From the NCBI GenBank assembly GCA_015183035.1, contig JACZZP010000012.1, forward strand, positions 744,001-808,000: 64,000 nt of DNA. Reading direction: 5' to 3'. Both the position numbers and the translations under genes were made by a program. The notes beneath the pieces were generated by a model, which was not told the DNA's origin, made no database searches, and was given only the letters and a program-made list of their open reading frames with translations. This DNA comes from Meloidogyne chitwoodi (Eukaryota > Nematoda > Chromadorea > Rhabditida > Meloidogynidae). Shown in pieces: positions 38,547-50,850 of the stretch; position 1 is the stretch's first letter, and each line of letters starts with the position of its first letter.

Positions 38547-40621
38547 ATGTATTTAACTTTTCTAATATTTATTTTTATAAATATTCCTTTATCAAACCCT
38601 TTTATATTGTCAAAATATTCATCGAAGGAATTTGAATGTATTGCAGATTATCTTTTGCTTAACAATGATAAAATTTCAACAGAAGTTTTTGCTGAGAATA
38701 TTCATGAAAACTGGATCGTTCAACGCGGAATTCCAGAAAAAGTATTAAAAGATATTTATATAACCAAACAAGAAATGGAAAAAATTATGGGAGATGAATA
38801 TGCAAATAATTGTTTCGTTAAAATTAACAAATTGAATTGGTTTAATAGCGAAGATTTAAAAGTTGAACATTTGCTAAATGCAATTAAAGAAAAACATTTG
38901 ATTTTATCTGAGAATTACCAGAAAAAATTAGGTAAATAAAAATTGCTGGGTTTCGTTTCACATAATTCATTGCTATTTAGTACCCAGTGTTTGGAAGGTC
39001 ATACCAAAATCATACTTATACATGTATGAGTATGAGCAAAATCGAAAATTCCAAGCACTGGTAGTACCTTCTCTGCGACTGTTGTTTCGCTCGACATTCC
39101 TTTATGAAAAGTTTTTGACATAGTCCTTGACGAATGGTCCTTTTAACATTAAGTCCGTCAAGAAAGATCATAACATCATACTTTGGGAAAATACCAATTT
39201 TTCGTTTAAATAAACCAAAGAAAATTTTTTTTTAATTTTAGAAGAACAATTATTTTGTTTGGCCAATTTTCTAGTTAAAATAAATGAAGAATTTGATATA
39301 ATTGAAATACCGGATCCATTAAACAAAATTAATTATTTGGATGTTATTAATGATCATTTTAGATTTTATTTCATGGAAAAATATCACATTTTACGTTTAA
39401 ATAAAAAGTCTATAAAACATATTATATCCAATAAAGAAACAAAAAAATTTAATGAACTCTATGAATGCTACGAAATTCTGAAAATTCGTACAGAGTAATA
39501 TTTTTAATTGATAATTATTTATTTATTACATTTATCCTTACTATTTATTTACTAGGCAAGTTGAAGGTAGTAATACCATAAAATGTAACATTTTAGTATA
39601 AAAATTTATATTAATTTTCAAGAAATTTTTTTTTAATTTTTAGTATTTACAAAAATACAGAAGGTGTGGAATACATTTATTTATCTAAAATGTTCAAACG
39701 TTTCAATCCAAATCAAATTTATTTTAACAAAGTTCCACGTATTTTATATGTTGCGCCTATTTTATATCGTTAGTTTTTTATATAATTAAAAAAAATATAA
39801 TTTTAATTAAATTAATAGATTTTGAAGATATTATAATAGAAGAAAAAAATGTTGATTGTAGTATTTGTCTTGCTGAGTTTGAAGTGGGCGAAGAGGCAAA
39901 AAAATTAAATGATTGCAATGTTTGATTCAAATAATTAAATATTATTATACTTTTAATTTTTAGCATATATTCCACCAAGATTGTATTCAAGGATGGTAAG
40001 TAACAATACAGAAAAAATTTTTGAGAGATATTAAACTTTATCTTTAGTAATCTCGATTTTACAAAATTGAGAGTTTGATTTCAAACCTCTTAAATTTTGT
40101 AAAAAATAATTATTTATAAAATTTACAGGATTGATAACGTTCCTCCAAACAAAAAAGTAAATTTTTTATTTAAATTTAACAGATAATCCATTGTCGAAGT
40201 TGGATTGAACTTTTCACATTTGTATTTAAAGACAATTTCTCCAGGGAGACATAAAATTAATTTATAAATTTTCATTGTTCACCTAAACTTTGCCAAATTA
40301 TTTAAACTTATTTTAAATAATTAAAATATAATTTTAATTATTTAATAGTTTTTCCTTTGTCCATTATGCCGTCACAAATATTTTATTGCTACAAAAGTAG
40401 AGGAAAATAATGTTCAAAAGGAAAAACATAATTCTAGTTATGAACAACATATAAATGGTTAGTAATATTTATTTAATTAAAAATAAAAATAATTATTTAA
40501 TTTTAGAACATTTATTATATCTTCTTGAAGGAGATAATCAGCAAATTGAAAATAATGAGGTAAATTAATAATATAAATTTAAAAAAAATATTTAAATTTA
40601 TTAATTTAGAATGAAGAGTGA
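38547..40621 (+). CDS. Secreted RING-H2 protein B
   Basis: Exon 1 (38547-38931) holds the leader MYLTFLIFIFINIPLSNPF and the family module (FECIADYLLLNND ... ENWIVQRGI ... DEYANNCF ... LILSENYQKKL). Exon 2 starts at 39242 with EEQLFCLANFLVKINEEFD and ends KFNELYECYEIL. Later exons give MFKRFNPNQIYF, then the RING: DCSICLAEFEVGEEAKKLND C, N-HIFHQDCIQGW and CPLCRHK, ending in an acidic tail and TGA at 40619-40621. The intron positions after the leader exon (phase 1), after exon 2 (phase 2) and inside the RING (after the third ligand, and in the Trp codon) match gene A. The intron near 40140-40350 also contains a phrase reading HCRSWIEL, possibly a dead duplicate of the RING mid-exon. It is predicted to be an exported E3-ligase-type protein of unknown target. 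Confidence 0.75.
38974..39070. repeat. Small hairpin repeat in intron 1 of RING gene B
   Basis: AGTACCCAGTGTTTGGAA at the left is mirrored by TTCCAAGCACTGGTAGTACC at the right. The middle, TCATACTTATACATGTATGA, is itself palindromic. This is a MITE-like hairpin of about 95 bp with no obvious target duplication. Confidence 0.6.
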
Positions 40622-41331
40622 TTTGAAAAATGCGATAAATTTTGATATTTTCTTTTATTTTTTTTTAATTTCTTTTAAAAACATATATAACTGTAAGAAA
40701 AAATTTTTTAACATTAATTTTCTTTTTACATTAAAATTAATGAATTTTTAGTAAAAGAAAGATAAATACATATTTTAGAAAGATAATTTTAAGGGAATTA
40801 ATAAGTTTTAGTTGACCATTCATAGAAAATTAAGAATTTTTTAAAATTAAAAAATTTAAATTATACAATTAAATCCAAGCCAAATTATTATTTTTGTTCT
40901 TTTTTTTGTTTATTTCATCTCGATTTTTCTTTCTATTCTTTTTACATTCTCGGGTCATTTTTTGGCATATTTTCTTTAGTGCCATCTTCATTGCACAAAT
41001 AACCACCAACTGAGGAGGAGATGGTAATGGCAAAAAAACAAGCCAAAAATTTTTAGTAAAAAAACTCACTCTCGCCCATCCGATTGAAAAAATAGAGCAG
41101 AAGCTGAGGTCAAATTTATTGCATAATGAGAGAGAATGCCGGTCGCATCCTCCTATTCTCTATATTCTATTATTATTTTTTATTTTATATATAGTATTTT
41201 TAGGTACTATTCTTGATTATTTTATTTTTCATTATTTTTTTTAATTTTTTAAATTAATAAATTTAGGTTGTTTTTTACAATAAAAATAGTACTAATTTTA
41301 AAATTATTTATTTTAATTTATTAATAATTAA
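40622..41331. other. Intergenic stretch between RING gene B and nuclear receptor
   Basis: No supportable gene. A 66-aa minus-strand ORF at 40869-41069 is Lys/Asn-rich without family features and is not called. A slightly G+C-richer patch at 40940-41160 (CTCACTCTCGCCCATCCGATT, split by A runs) may be regulatory for the receptor gene. Confidence 0.4.
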
Positions 41332-43893
41332 ATGGCACCGCCTCGAGTAGTACGCAGAAGAGTTCGTTGTCGAGGTATTAAAAAAAAATAAAAATATTAA
41401 AAAAAATATTTTTTTTAACAAAATTGATCGTTATCTCTGATTTGCCAAAAAAATGAAACAACCATTTTACAATACCCTCATATATTTTAAAAGCGGAAAT
41501 TTTCTTGTGAAGTTTATAAATAATATTACAAATATATTAAATAAATAAATATTTAATAAAATAAAGTAAATTTAAAAAAATGCAAAATTATCTAATATTA
41601 TTATAGTATTATTATTTAAAAAAATTAAAATCTTTTATATTTAATTGAATATTACATTTGATTAAATAAATTCTCTCATCTTTTAAATTTAAATTATTTA
41701 TTTATTTTATTTCATTTGCCTTTTTACTGTATTTACTCTTTTCTTTTCTTTTTTTATTATGAATTTATTTTTAATTTTAATTTCTTATTGGTTAGTTTAA
41801 TAAATAAATTTGTATTTCTGGATAAATAAAAATCTTAAAAATTTATTTTAATTAAAAATACAAAAATATTCAGATATTTCATCCAGTTAAATATAAGCAA
41901 TAAATAAAAAACTTTTATTTTATTTCCTTATATTTAACAAATATTAGGTATTCTCGAATGTAAAAAATAATAATTTATTTTAACAAATGAGAATTATTTT
42001 GAATTATTTAACTATGTATATCAACTAAATTACAAAAAATAAGATGTTTATTTTTGCATTCTATTGCGCAATATATTACTACTATACCAATTAAAATTTA
42101 AAAACTAATGCCAAAAAAATAAAAATTGTTAAGAAATATTTAACATTACAAAAATAAAATTCTTTAATTATAAAATAAATTTATTAAAAATATTTATTTT
42201 TATTTAGAAGAACCTTATATGCCTAGTTATTTGGTAAAAGGTCAAAAATGCTCGGTATGTGGAGATGTTGCTACAGGACTCCATTATCGGTTTTAAATAT
42301 TAAATTATTTATTTTTAATTTTAAATTAAAGTGCAATAACATGTGAAGGCTGTAAAGGATTCTTTAGACGTGTTTATCAACGTGAACCTAAATTTGAATG
42401 TAAAAGTCAACTTCCTAATCAAAAATGTCAATGTCCCATAAGTAAAAGTACTCGAAATGCGTGTCAAAAATGTAGATTGGATAGATGTTTACAAGTTGGG
42501 ATGGATCCACAATGTTAGAAAATAATAAATTAATTTATAATTATTAAATAAATAAAATAACCAAAAGAGTATTAAATAAGAAAATTGAGCCAAAATACAT
42601 ATAATTATTAATTTAATTTAATTTAAAATGGGTAATTATAAATAAAATAATAAAGTAATTTTTAAAAAATTAACCTAAATTTTAAATTAATTATTTTAAA
42701 ATGTTTAACAATATTTAAATATTTTTTTATTAATTAGTGGTTTTGGATGAAGTACAAAGACGTGCTAAACGTGGTTTGATTGAGAAAAATAGGTAATTAT
42801 TTAAATAAATATTTATATATTTTTAAATAATTTAAAATATTAAGAACACGTAAATATTTATTGGGAAGATTAATGCGTATTCAAAAAGCACAATTTGGAT
42901 TTTCATTAAATAAAGATAAGTTTTTAAATGAAAATAAAATTAAAAATGATTTTCAATTATTAATTAATTATTCTAGTAAAACATTTTGGTCAATTTTTAG
43001 TGAAATTCCAACAACAATTTATGAAAATAATGAAAAAATAGATTTTTGTAGATTAAGTAGTAATTATTTAATTTGGTCACTTTGTACTTGTAAATTTGCT
43101 CAAATGGTTTTGACACATTTGGAAAAGGTTAAAAATTGATAAAATAATATTTTATAATGTGATATTATTGAAAAATATTATTTCTGAATTTAAGAAAATT
43201 AATTTTATTAAAATAAATTAAAATAATTTTTTTAAATATTAAAATAATTATATTCTCTATTTAATATTACAATTAAAAAAACATCTTATTTTATTTAAAA
43301 TTAAATATTTTTTTAATTTTAATTTTTTAGCTAAATTCAAATAACAATTTAAATTTTGAATGGCGTCCTATTTTGTTACTTTTGGCATCTTTACATTTAG
43401 ATAATAAAAAAAATGGAGAAGAAAATTTTGAGGGAAATGAAATTAATAATAATAATAGGGGTCTTTGGACTCCTAAAATTAATAAAAATAATATTAATAA
43501 TAATCAAAAATATTTAGATAAAATATTTAATGAAGATTTTTGTTTTATTTCAAATAAACTTGGAGAATTGGAATTAACTGATGAACAAATTGCTTTAATG
43601 GCTATTTTATTAATATTAAAGCAACAAGAAGTAATATTTTTTTAATAAAAATAATTTTTAATTTTTTAAAAAAGTCAAATGAATTTTTAAAAAAATTTCG
43701 TCAAAAAATCTTTCGAGCATTGCTTTTTGCAACAATAAATAATGTAGCAACATATGAGACAGAAGAGCAACGATTAATTGATCAATGGCCAATAATTTTA
43801 ATTAGATTGGTTCAAATAGAAAAAATGGCTGAAAAATATTCGGTAATTTTGGATTCAATGGCTATTAGTGGCAAGTTTAATTTTTTTCGTTAA
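41332..43893 (+). CDS. Nuclear hormone receptor with EGCKG P-box
   Basis: Exon 1 (41332-41374) gives [14 protein letters not shown]. After an 833-bp intron, the DNA-binding domain opens with [19 protein letters not shown]-box [10 protein letters not shown], and second finger [20 protein letters not shown]. The hinge ([20 protein letters not shown]) recalls thyroid-receptor-like NR1 receptors. The ligand-binding part includes [19 protein letters not shown] and [20 protein letters not shown]. The model ends TAA at 43891-43893 soon after [14 protein letters not shown]. No classical AF-2 helix (LxE-hydrophobic) is seen, so either a last exon is missed or the receptor lacks ligand-type activation. 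The second finger has an unusual stretch, [12 protein letters not shown], before CPIS. Nematodes have greatly expanded receptor families; I cannot assign a specific orthologue. Confidence 0.85.
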
Positions 43894-44876
43894 AAATAAT
43901 TTTTTTATTTTATATTTAAGTAAATTAAAGGATTTTTTAGTGAAGCTGTAAAATTTTAATTAATTTTTTAATTTAAGTTTAATAATTTTAATTTAATTTT
44001 TTAGAGGTCATTAAAATTGGCCTTCTCTTTTTTTCCCTTTTTATAGTGAAATGGGCCTTAAAGCCGTGCATTTATAAGTGCAATTCATCGGCAATTCGTG
44101 CAATGCTGTATATATATAAAATAATATTTTAATTTATATATTTTTGATTTTTTAATTAATAATTTTAATAATTTTTTTTAAAGTTTAGCCAGAAATAATA
44201 TTGTAAAATTTGAAAAATTAAAAATAAATTTAATAATTTAAAATTTTTATTTTAAATTCACTTATCTGGCTAAGCTTTATTTAATTATTTTCATTTGTAT
44301 AAAAAAAATTATATTTTTAATAAAATTATCTTTTTTAAAAATTATTTAATAATAACAAAAGTTTTTTAAAAAATAATATTTCTATAAAAAATGAGAAAAG
44401 AAAATTAATTTAAAAGAATATAAATTAAAATAAAGGTAAAAGAAATCTTTGTTTAAAAAATTTGACAATTTATTTTAAAGCAGAGTTGATTTCTTATTGC
44501 GAAATAACAATTCTGTTTTAATTTTTAATTTTTCATTTGCTAATGTAAAAGTACAAAATTATGAAAATAATCAAAGGAAAGGATGTACTTCATCTGCCTA
44601 GAGATAGTCTGTCTGAGGTCTTAATATTAAATTAATAGATAAACATGTATTTTAATAGTTATTTTATTTTTAGTTTTAAAGGTAAAAGTACAAAATTGTG
44701 AAATTATTTAATTAATTTTTGATTACATTATTAAATGATTACATGTGTAAATATTACCTTATAAATTGCTAGATTTATTAATTAAATTCATTTCTTAGTA
44801 AAAAAATATTTAATTATATTAATAAATAATTTATTTAAATTATTTATTTTTATTAAACTTATTTAGATTTAAAGAA
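43894..44876. other. Intergenic stretch, no gene seen
   Basis: A+T-rich. The phrase GTAAAAGTACAAAAT occurs at about 44546 and again near 44684. A modestly G+C-richer patch lies at 44020-44110. Neither could be tied to a gene, and a missed 3' exon of the receptor is possible here. Confidence 0.4.
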
Positions 44877-46198
44877 ATGTTATTTTTTAAAATTTTAATA
44901 TTTTTCCTATTTTTTCCCAATTATTTATCTGAAACTCAATTCTCACAATTAATATCAATTGAATCTGTTGCACTAAAATCTGATGATAATCCCTATGTTA
45001 ATTTAATAAAAATGGAATTAAATAAACAGAAAAATAAATTAGAAATGATTATTGAAGTTAGTGAAGAAATTGGAGATTATGGAATTCATATACAACCAAT
45101 TTATTGTGTTTTAAGAGAAAATAACATTAATAAATTATATTATATCAAAAACTTGCCAGTTAATAATGGAATGATTAAAATTGAAATTTTGGAGGAATTC
45201 AATGAAGATTACAAACAAGGATTTAATATATGCTTAAATAAAAATTATGGAACAGTAAGTTAATTTAAATAATTTACTGAAACTTAAAAATTAATTTAAA
45301 AGTTATTTTTAATGTTTTGATTAATAATAAATCATAAAGTGTGAAGAAAACCTTTTTTTGTTAATTAGATCTTTGATATACACTCTACCAATTTATATTC
45401 CTTTTAAATTTAAAATATTTTTAGATTTTGATGACAATTAATCCAACTTTTAATAATCAAATAAATTTTGAAATGACACAAGAAATCGAAAATATAGAAA
45501 ATAGTATTTATTTAAATGGAATAAATTCAAGATTTTATCTAATAAATAATAATAATAGTCAACCATATAAATTATCAAAATTAAATTGTTATTTTTATTT
45601 AAATAAAAATAAATTAAAAGAAAAAGGAGAAAAAAGTAAAAAACGAAAAAAAATAATTGAAGAAAATATTGAAGAAAATATTGAATATTTTGAAATACAA
45701 ATTTGCATAAAATTTAAAATAAATGGAAAATATTTAATTCGTTTAACTCATTTTAATTATTTTATGGCATTACAATTTTTTATTAAAATTGAAAAAAATG
45801 AAATAAATAAAAATAAATGTGTCTTTGAAATATTTAAAAAAATTAATAAAAAAATAAAAAATAATACTAATTTAATAAAAAATATTTTTTAAAATGAAAT
45901 AGAAGGAACTAAAATTAATTTCTTTGTTAAAGAAATTAATGAAGAAGAACAAAATTTATTAAAAAAATTAACAAAAGGTATATTGATGATATTTGTTGGG
46001 TTAACTAATATTAAAGAGGAAGAAGAAAAAAATACTAAAATTGTTAAAGTATCTTCTAATAAGGAGGTTGAAAATAATATAATTAATTTAATTGCAACTA
46101 TTAGACCTTTATTTAATAATTTTTTTAAATATGAAATTGAAAATATTGAAGAAATTGACGAAGAAGAAGAAAAAACTAAAAAAATAAAAATTAATTAA
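44877..46198 (+). CDS. Unrecognised secreted protein, family member 2, with in-frame stop
   Basis: Exon 1 (44877-45254) opens with a signal peptide (MLFFKILIFFLFFPNYLS). Exon 2 starts at 45425 after GT...TTTTAG, in phase. The frame meets TAA at 45890-45892 (LIKNIF*), but the same frame then continues open to 46198 and encodes the part homologous to the last exon of the paralogue at 25456-27030, including the acidic C-terminus (EEIDEEEEKTKK). Three readings are possible. It may be a premature stop (recent pseudogene or truncated allele). A short intron could remove it, for example from GTGTCT near 45820 to AAATAG near 45902, close to where the paralogue has an intron. Readthrough is the least likely. 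No known domain; Lys/Asn/Glu-rich. A signal peptide without membrane spans suggests export. Confidence 0.65.
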
Positions 46199-46278
46199 AT
46201 AACAAGGAATTGGCAATTTAAAAATATTTTAAAAAATAGAAAAATATATATAATTTTATTTTTTTATTATATAATTAG

Positions 46279-46939
46279 TAGGGGGCGGATTTATATGGAC
46301 TATAAATCGAAAAATATGGACATATAATATGGACTAGAAATTGAAAAATATGGACTGAAATATGGATTAAATTTCTAGATATGGACCAAATATGGACATA
46401 TAAATGCAAAATTTTAACATTTAAAATTTTTATTTCATATTCAAAACACTTCAAAAATCATTATTTTGTTCACAATTAGTGATTAAGTACATTTCTAAAT
46501 TTTCTTGGGTGAACCGTGTACTATATACCAGGGATGGGCAACTTTCGTATTTTGTCTTGCGTATTTCGTGTTTTTAGACTAATTTTATTTCGTATTTTTG
46601 GACTAAATACAATTTTTCTAAATTTTCTGGTAGTTTTGAACCGACCCATTTGTCAATATTAATTTTTGGCATTCTGTCCACGCGTTTCTATCTATCGTCT
46701 CTTTTCGGAACGGGCCTGCAAATATTAATATTTATGGGCTGAAATATGGATAAAAAGCCAAAATATGGACAAATATGGAAAATATGGACAGAACGCCAAA
46801 ATATGGAAAAATATGGAAAATATTGAGTGATAACTTGAATACTATTAACTAACATATGAAAAAAAACATGTTTTTTGGACGTTTTAGAGCCTACAGAGTC
46901 TAGGAAAAAATATGGAAATCCATATAAATCCGCCCCCTA
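46279..46939. mobile_element. hAT-like non-autonomous element, TAGGGGGCGG termini (8-bp TSD)
   Basis: A 661-bp element starting TAGGGGGCGGATTTATATGG and ending with the mirror CCATATAAATCCGCCCCCTA. An exact 8-bp duplication, ATAATTAG, lies at 46271-46278 and 46940-46947. The interior is built of ATATGGAC / AATATGGA repeats. It contains a fragment of a second element at about 46530. No ORF. Confidence 0.85.
46530..46620. mobile_element. Fragment of the 4114-4779 hAT-like family
   Basis: CCAGGGATGGGCAACTTTCG followed by TATTTTGTC and TATTTCGTGTTTTTAGAC matches the start of the element at 4114-4779. Only one terminus is seen, so this is a truncated nested insertion or a shared terminus. The right boundary is uncertain. 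Confidence 0.55.
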
Positions 46940-47164
46940 ATAATTAGGTAAATAAAGTAGTAGAAAACAATAAATTTATAAACTTCTTTTTAGTAACTTT
47001 TTTTTTTAAGTTTATTTTTCTTTTCTTAATAATTTTACTACCTATTACTTTTAATTTGTAAAATAAAATTATAAATCTAAAAAAATTTAATTTTTTTTAA
47101 ACAAATTTTTTAATAATAAAGTACAATAAAATGAATTTTTTATCAGAAAATAAAAATATATATA

Positions 47165-47621
47165 CAGGGATCGTATCGACAAAAAACGAAATAAAAGTAC
47201 AAAAAATCTTATTTAAAAGTACATAAGGTAAAAAATTTCCAAATTAAAGTACACTCGATTTTTTTAAAAAAATTTTATTTTTTAAAAAAATCTTTATTTT
47301 TTCCAGGTTAACGGTTTACATGATATTTAGAGACCCTTATATCGAGTTAGGAGTTGGATTTTCGGGACGAGTAAATTTTAAAATTTCAGGCATATACAGC
47401 GCTGCAGGCAAAAAATTTTAAATTATTGCAGAACTATATCTTAAATAGTAGAGAAAAAAAGAAATATTTACTTTGCCAATCTAATTTTTTAATAATTTCT
47501 CAAAAATTTAATTTTTTATTAAAAATATCGATTTAAAAGTACGTACTTTGATCAATTTCGAAAGTACAAAAGTCAATTTTAAAGTATTGTACTTTCAGTT
47601 AAAGTACGAATACGATCCCTG
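47165..47621. mobile_element. Small hAT-like element, CAGGGATCGTAT termini
   Basis: It starts CAGGGATCGTATCG and ends CGAATACGATCCCTG. Flanks TATATATA (47157-47164) and TATATACA (47622-47629) are a near-perfect 8-bp duplication. The interior is dominated by AAAGTAC(A/T) repeats, with a unique middle at about 47300-47460. No ORF. Confidence 0.7.
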
Positions 47622-48027
47622 TATATACATATATGTATTTTTAAATAAATTGTAAAATTATATTTTAAAAATAAAAAAAATAAATTTTTAATTGAAATGA
47701 AGAAATATGTTTTAAAAATTAATAGAGAACATGCCCCACCCATACGGTCAAAAAATATAAAAATAATTTGGTGCCGTACTGGTTCAGCACATCATCAATT
47801 AAAAATAAAATGATTTTTTCCTTTACTTCTTTCACTCTAAAATTTTCTTTTAAATTTTTGGTTTGTCATTTTTTTGTGATACCTATAAATTAAAGATAAA
47901 TAATAATTTTAATAATTAAATAAAACAATATTTTTTTTAAAATAAATTTTTTTTTTAATTTTATAATTTATAGAAGTTGAAGTGAAAAAAATAGTAAAAA
48001 ATACTTTCTTTTTAAAATAAAATGTTT

Positions 48028-50850
48028 TTAGTATTCAGGGTCGGTGAATTTTATTTCAAATTTTTGTCGACAAATAGGGCAGTTACCATTTTTGAGAAAC
48101 CTAAAATTTATTTTTTAATGTTAAATTTCTAATTTTTGTTCATAAAAATCTTTATATAAATAATTAAATAAAATTGTTAATTTTTTTATTTACTAAATAA
48201 TTTAAATAAATTTAAAATTAATTTTAACCATTTAAAATAGTTTTAAATTAATAAATTACTTAAAATAAAATTATTTTACCAATTCAAAATACAATCATCA
48301 TGGAATAAATGCTAAAAAAATAATTAAAATTAAAAAACATAAATATTTTAATATAAAAACTCCGCATGGTATTAATTTTATAGCTTTTTCATTATTTTGA
48401 AATATATCTAAACAAATAGGACAGTTAATATCTTGTTCCTCATTTTGTTGAATTTGAATAATCTCCTCTACTGATATTTTTATAATTTAAATTTAATAAA
48501 TTATTATATATAAATTCTTACATATTGGAATTTTTTTAAAATAAAATTGTTCAATATTTAAACGTTTATACATATTTTTAAAATTATAGATATTGCTCTT
48601 TATATTTTTATTGTGATAACTAAAAATATAGTATAATAAAAATAAAAACATTAATTTATTTAAAAAACTCTTTAAATTCGGTGAGAGAATAGTAACGGAC
48701 AAAATTTTACTTAAAACTCCTCCAAGAATTACTAACTTGAAAGAAGTCAGGTTGGGCTAAACTAGAGCGGGAACATCTGAATGCCAGAGATTTTAACAAA
48801 TAAACTGATTAGTAATTGTACAAGGATCTTCGTTCTAGAGTGGTGGTTCTATCAGTTTTACCATGTTAATTGATAGAAATACACAAAGGGGATGTTAGAT
48901 AGAAATTATTTTCTAAGATAGTAATCTTTTCTAATGTCTTTAAAGCATGAGTTTGTTGTTTGGAAATGTTTTGGATATTAAGAAACTTTAATAATGTTTT
49001 TGAATAAAATGATTTTGTTACATTTTTAAATTAAATTCGGCCAAAAGCCAAACTTCGATAATAATTTAAAATATAATTGTTGTATATGAGTGTTGGTCTT
49101 TTATAGACACATTTAACGGTCTAGTCAACAGATTATTTAAGCACCAGTAAATAACCAGTCCAGATCCAAACCTGAGTCAACCCTCGCCTACAACTACATT
49201 TCCTATTCTCAACTTCTATTGTATCACTAACAAAGGACACTCACGAACTGTAAGTATGAATTTCGAATTTTTTTTGCATGATCGTATAGAGAAGGGGCGA
49301 TAACCTATTGCCAATTTTTGGCTTTTTTGGTTAGGACCCCAAACTAAAAAGTTACAGGGCTTCAAAGTTTGAGACTTTGGGGCAGTTTGTGTCTTAAGCA
49401 TCTAATCTGAAAATAGTGTGGTTAGTAACAATGAGATGAACAGAGTGATTTTTCTCTTTCTCCATGTTAAAGGAAAATAGGTTAGCGATAGAGAAAAGAC
49501 GTTAACCCCAAATGGTATCGAACCCACCCGTTTAACCAGCAAGCTGGGAACACTACCACTGCACCACAACGACAACAAACAAAATTTTTTTTATTTAATT
49601 TATATAGTAAGGAAGATAAATTGTAAAACGTTAATTTACGGAGGACTCAAGCGGTCTAACTTTGAAGCCTGTAATTTTTAGTTTGGGGGTCCTAGCCAAA
49701 AAAACCAAAAATTGGCAATAGGTTATCGACCCTGCTCTATACGATCGTGCAAAAAAAAATTCGAAATTCATAATTACAGTTCGTGAGTGTCCTTTGTTAG
49801 TGATAAACCTTTGTTGCTTTGCTCGTCTACTTCTCAGTAAATCTCGGAAAGTTGTACTTAAGTAAGACATTTAAGTTACAACAATATTTAATTTTACATT
49901 TATCTTTTTTATGTAATTATTACCTCATATTTTTAAAAAGAATTTCATGACATTTATTGAATTTTTTTATTTCATCAGCTTTTTTAGTAAATATATTTTT
50001 AAGAGAATTGATCGTTTCGAAAATAATTTTTTTATTTTTCCAAATTAAAACATAATTTTTATTTTTTATATTTATTTTATAATAATCCTTAATTGCATCT
50101 TCACTAGTTTTTATTTCATTTGGTGCATTTAGAATAGTTATGTCACTATTTTTACATTTTTTTAAAAGTAAGTTGATTAAACAATTTAATTGTTCATCTT
50201 TAAAAATAATTTTAATTATTAAATATTTTCTATAATTTTATATGCGACTGAATAAGGAAATTAAATAAATAAATAATTTGTATTTATTTATTAACCTTTT
50301 TTAAAGTAAGGAACGAATATTTCATTTGACTATGTTCTAATTATTTTACTTTTCCCTTACTTTGTTTGATTTCTTATGCCCTTTTTTACTTTTTAATAAT
50401 TAATAAATTTTAACCTAATATTTTCTTAATTTTCTCAGATAAAATTAAATAGGATTTCTCAATTGCATAAAAAATTGCATCAATATTTAATTTTTTACAG
50501 TCCCAAATAACAAGTGTTTTGGTAGTATTATTATTTAATTTCCAAGTTTTTTCAGTAATATATTGAGTAAAATTTTTAAAACAATTTTCAGCATATTTTT
50601 CACCCATGTAATCTTTCATTTCTTTTTTGTTTATAATAATATTTTCAAGAGAATCTGAATATATTTCACGTTGAATTATCCATTCATCATTAATTTTCTC
50701 AGCAAATATTTCAGTTTTGATATTTTTAACAAGTACAAGATAGTCAGCAATACATTTAACTTCTTTTTGAGTAATATTATTTTTTAGACAACAAAATGAA
50801 TTAATTAATGGAAGAAAAAGTATTACAAAAATTAAATTATAATAATACAT
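48028..50850 (-). CDS. Secreted RING-H2 protein C
   Basis: Exon 1 (50850-50415) holds a leader (MYYYNLIFVILFLPLINSF) and the family module (VKCIADYLVLVKN ... DEWIIQREI ... EKYAENCF ... YLILSEKIKKIL). Exon 2 (about 50204-49926) starts DEQLNCLINLLLKK. After a 1.26-kb intron, SYHNKNIKSNIYNFKNMYKR and LNIEQFYF continue the family pattern. The RING-H2 follows: NCPICLDIFQNNEKAIKLIP-C, G-HLFHDDCILNW and NGNCPICRQKF, ending TAA at 48028-48030. All eight metal ligands are present, and the loop before the last Cys pair is the shortest of the three paralogues. Intron phases match genes A and B. The large intron contains a long inverted-repeat element, a SINE-like segment and a possible solo LTR, without disturbing the exons. 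Predicted to be exported, with an E3-ligase-type activity; target unknown. Confidence 0.75.
48892..49231. mobile_element. Possible solo LTR in intron 2 of RING gene C
   Basis: The segment runs from TGTTAGATAGAAATTATT to TATCACTAACA. It has the TGTTA...TAACA ends common in nematode Gypsy/BEL LTRs and is less A+T-rich than its flanks. No matching second LTR or internal region is present, and the 5-bp flanks (GGGGA / AAGGA) do not form a clean duplication. The right end overlaps the neighbouring inverted-repeat element, so the call is tentative. Confidence 0.3.
49221..49806. mobile_element. Long inverted-repeat (foldback) element in intron 2 of RING gene C
   Basis: The left arm, about 49221-49390 (TATCACTAACAAAGGACACT ... 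GGCTTCAAAGTTTGA), is mirrored with high identity by the right arm, about 49640-49806. The spacer, about 49391-49639, includes a tRNA-like segment. No convincing target duplication was found. Short minus-strand ORFs in the two arms encode related peptides only because of the repeat. Confidence 0.75.
49507..49573 (-). repeat. tRNA-like segment with A and B boxes (SINE-like)
   Basis: On the minus strand, TGGTGCAGTGG (49566-49556) fits the RNA polymerase III A box. GGTTCGATACC (49524-49514) fits the B box with one mismatch, at tRNA-like spacing. The acceptor stem does not pair with the 3' flank and the anticodon arm is irregular, so it is not a working tRNA. It looks like the tRNA-derived head of a SINE inserted in the spacer of the foldback element. 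Confidence 0.5.

Noticed and set aside
40869..41069. 66-codon minus-strand ORF in the intergenic stretch
   Set aside because: Lys/Asn-rich, without splice partners or a recognisable domain. It is probably chance in A+T-rich DNA.
49507..49573. Functional tRNA gene
   Set aside because: The A and B boxes are good, but the acceptor stem does not pair and the anticodon arm is irregular, so it is a tRNA-derived repeat.
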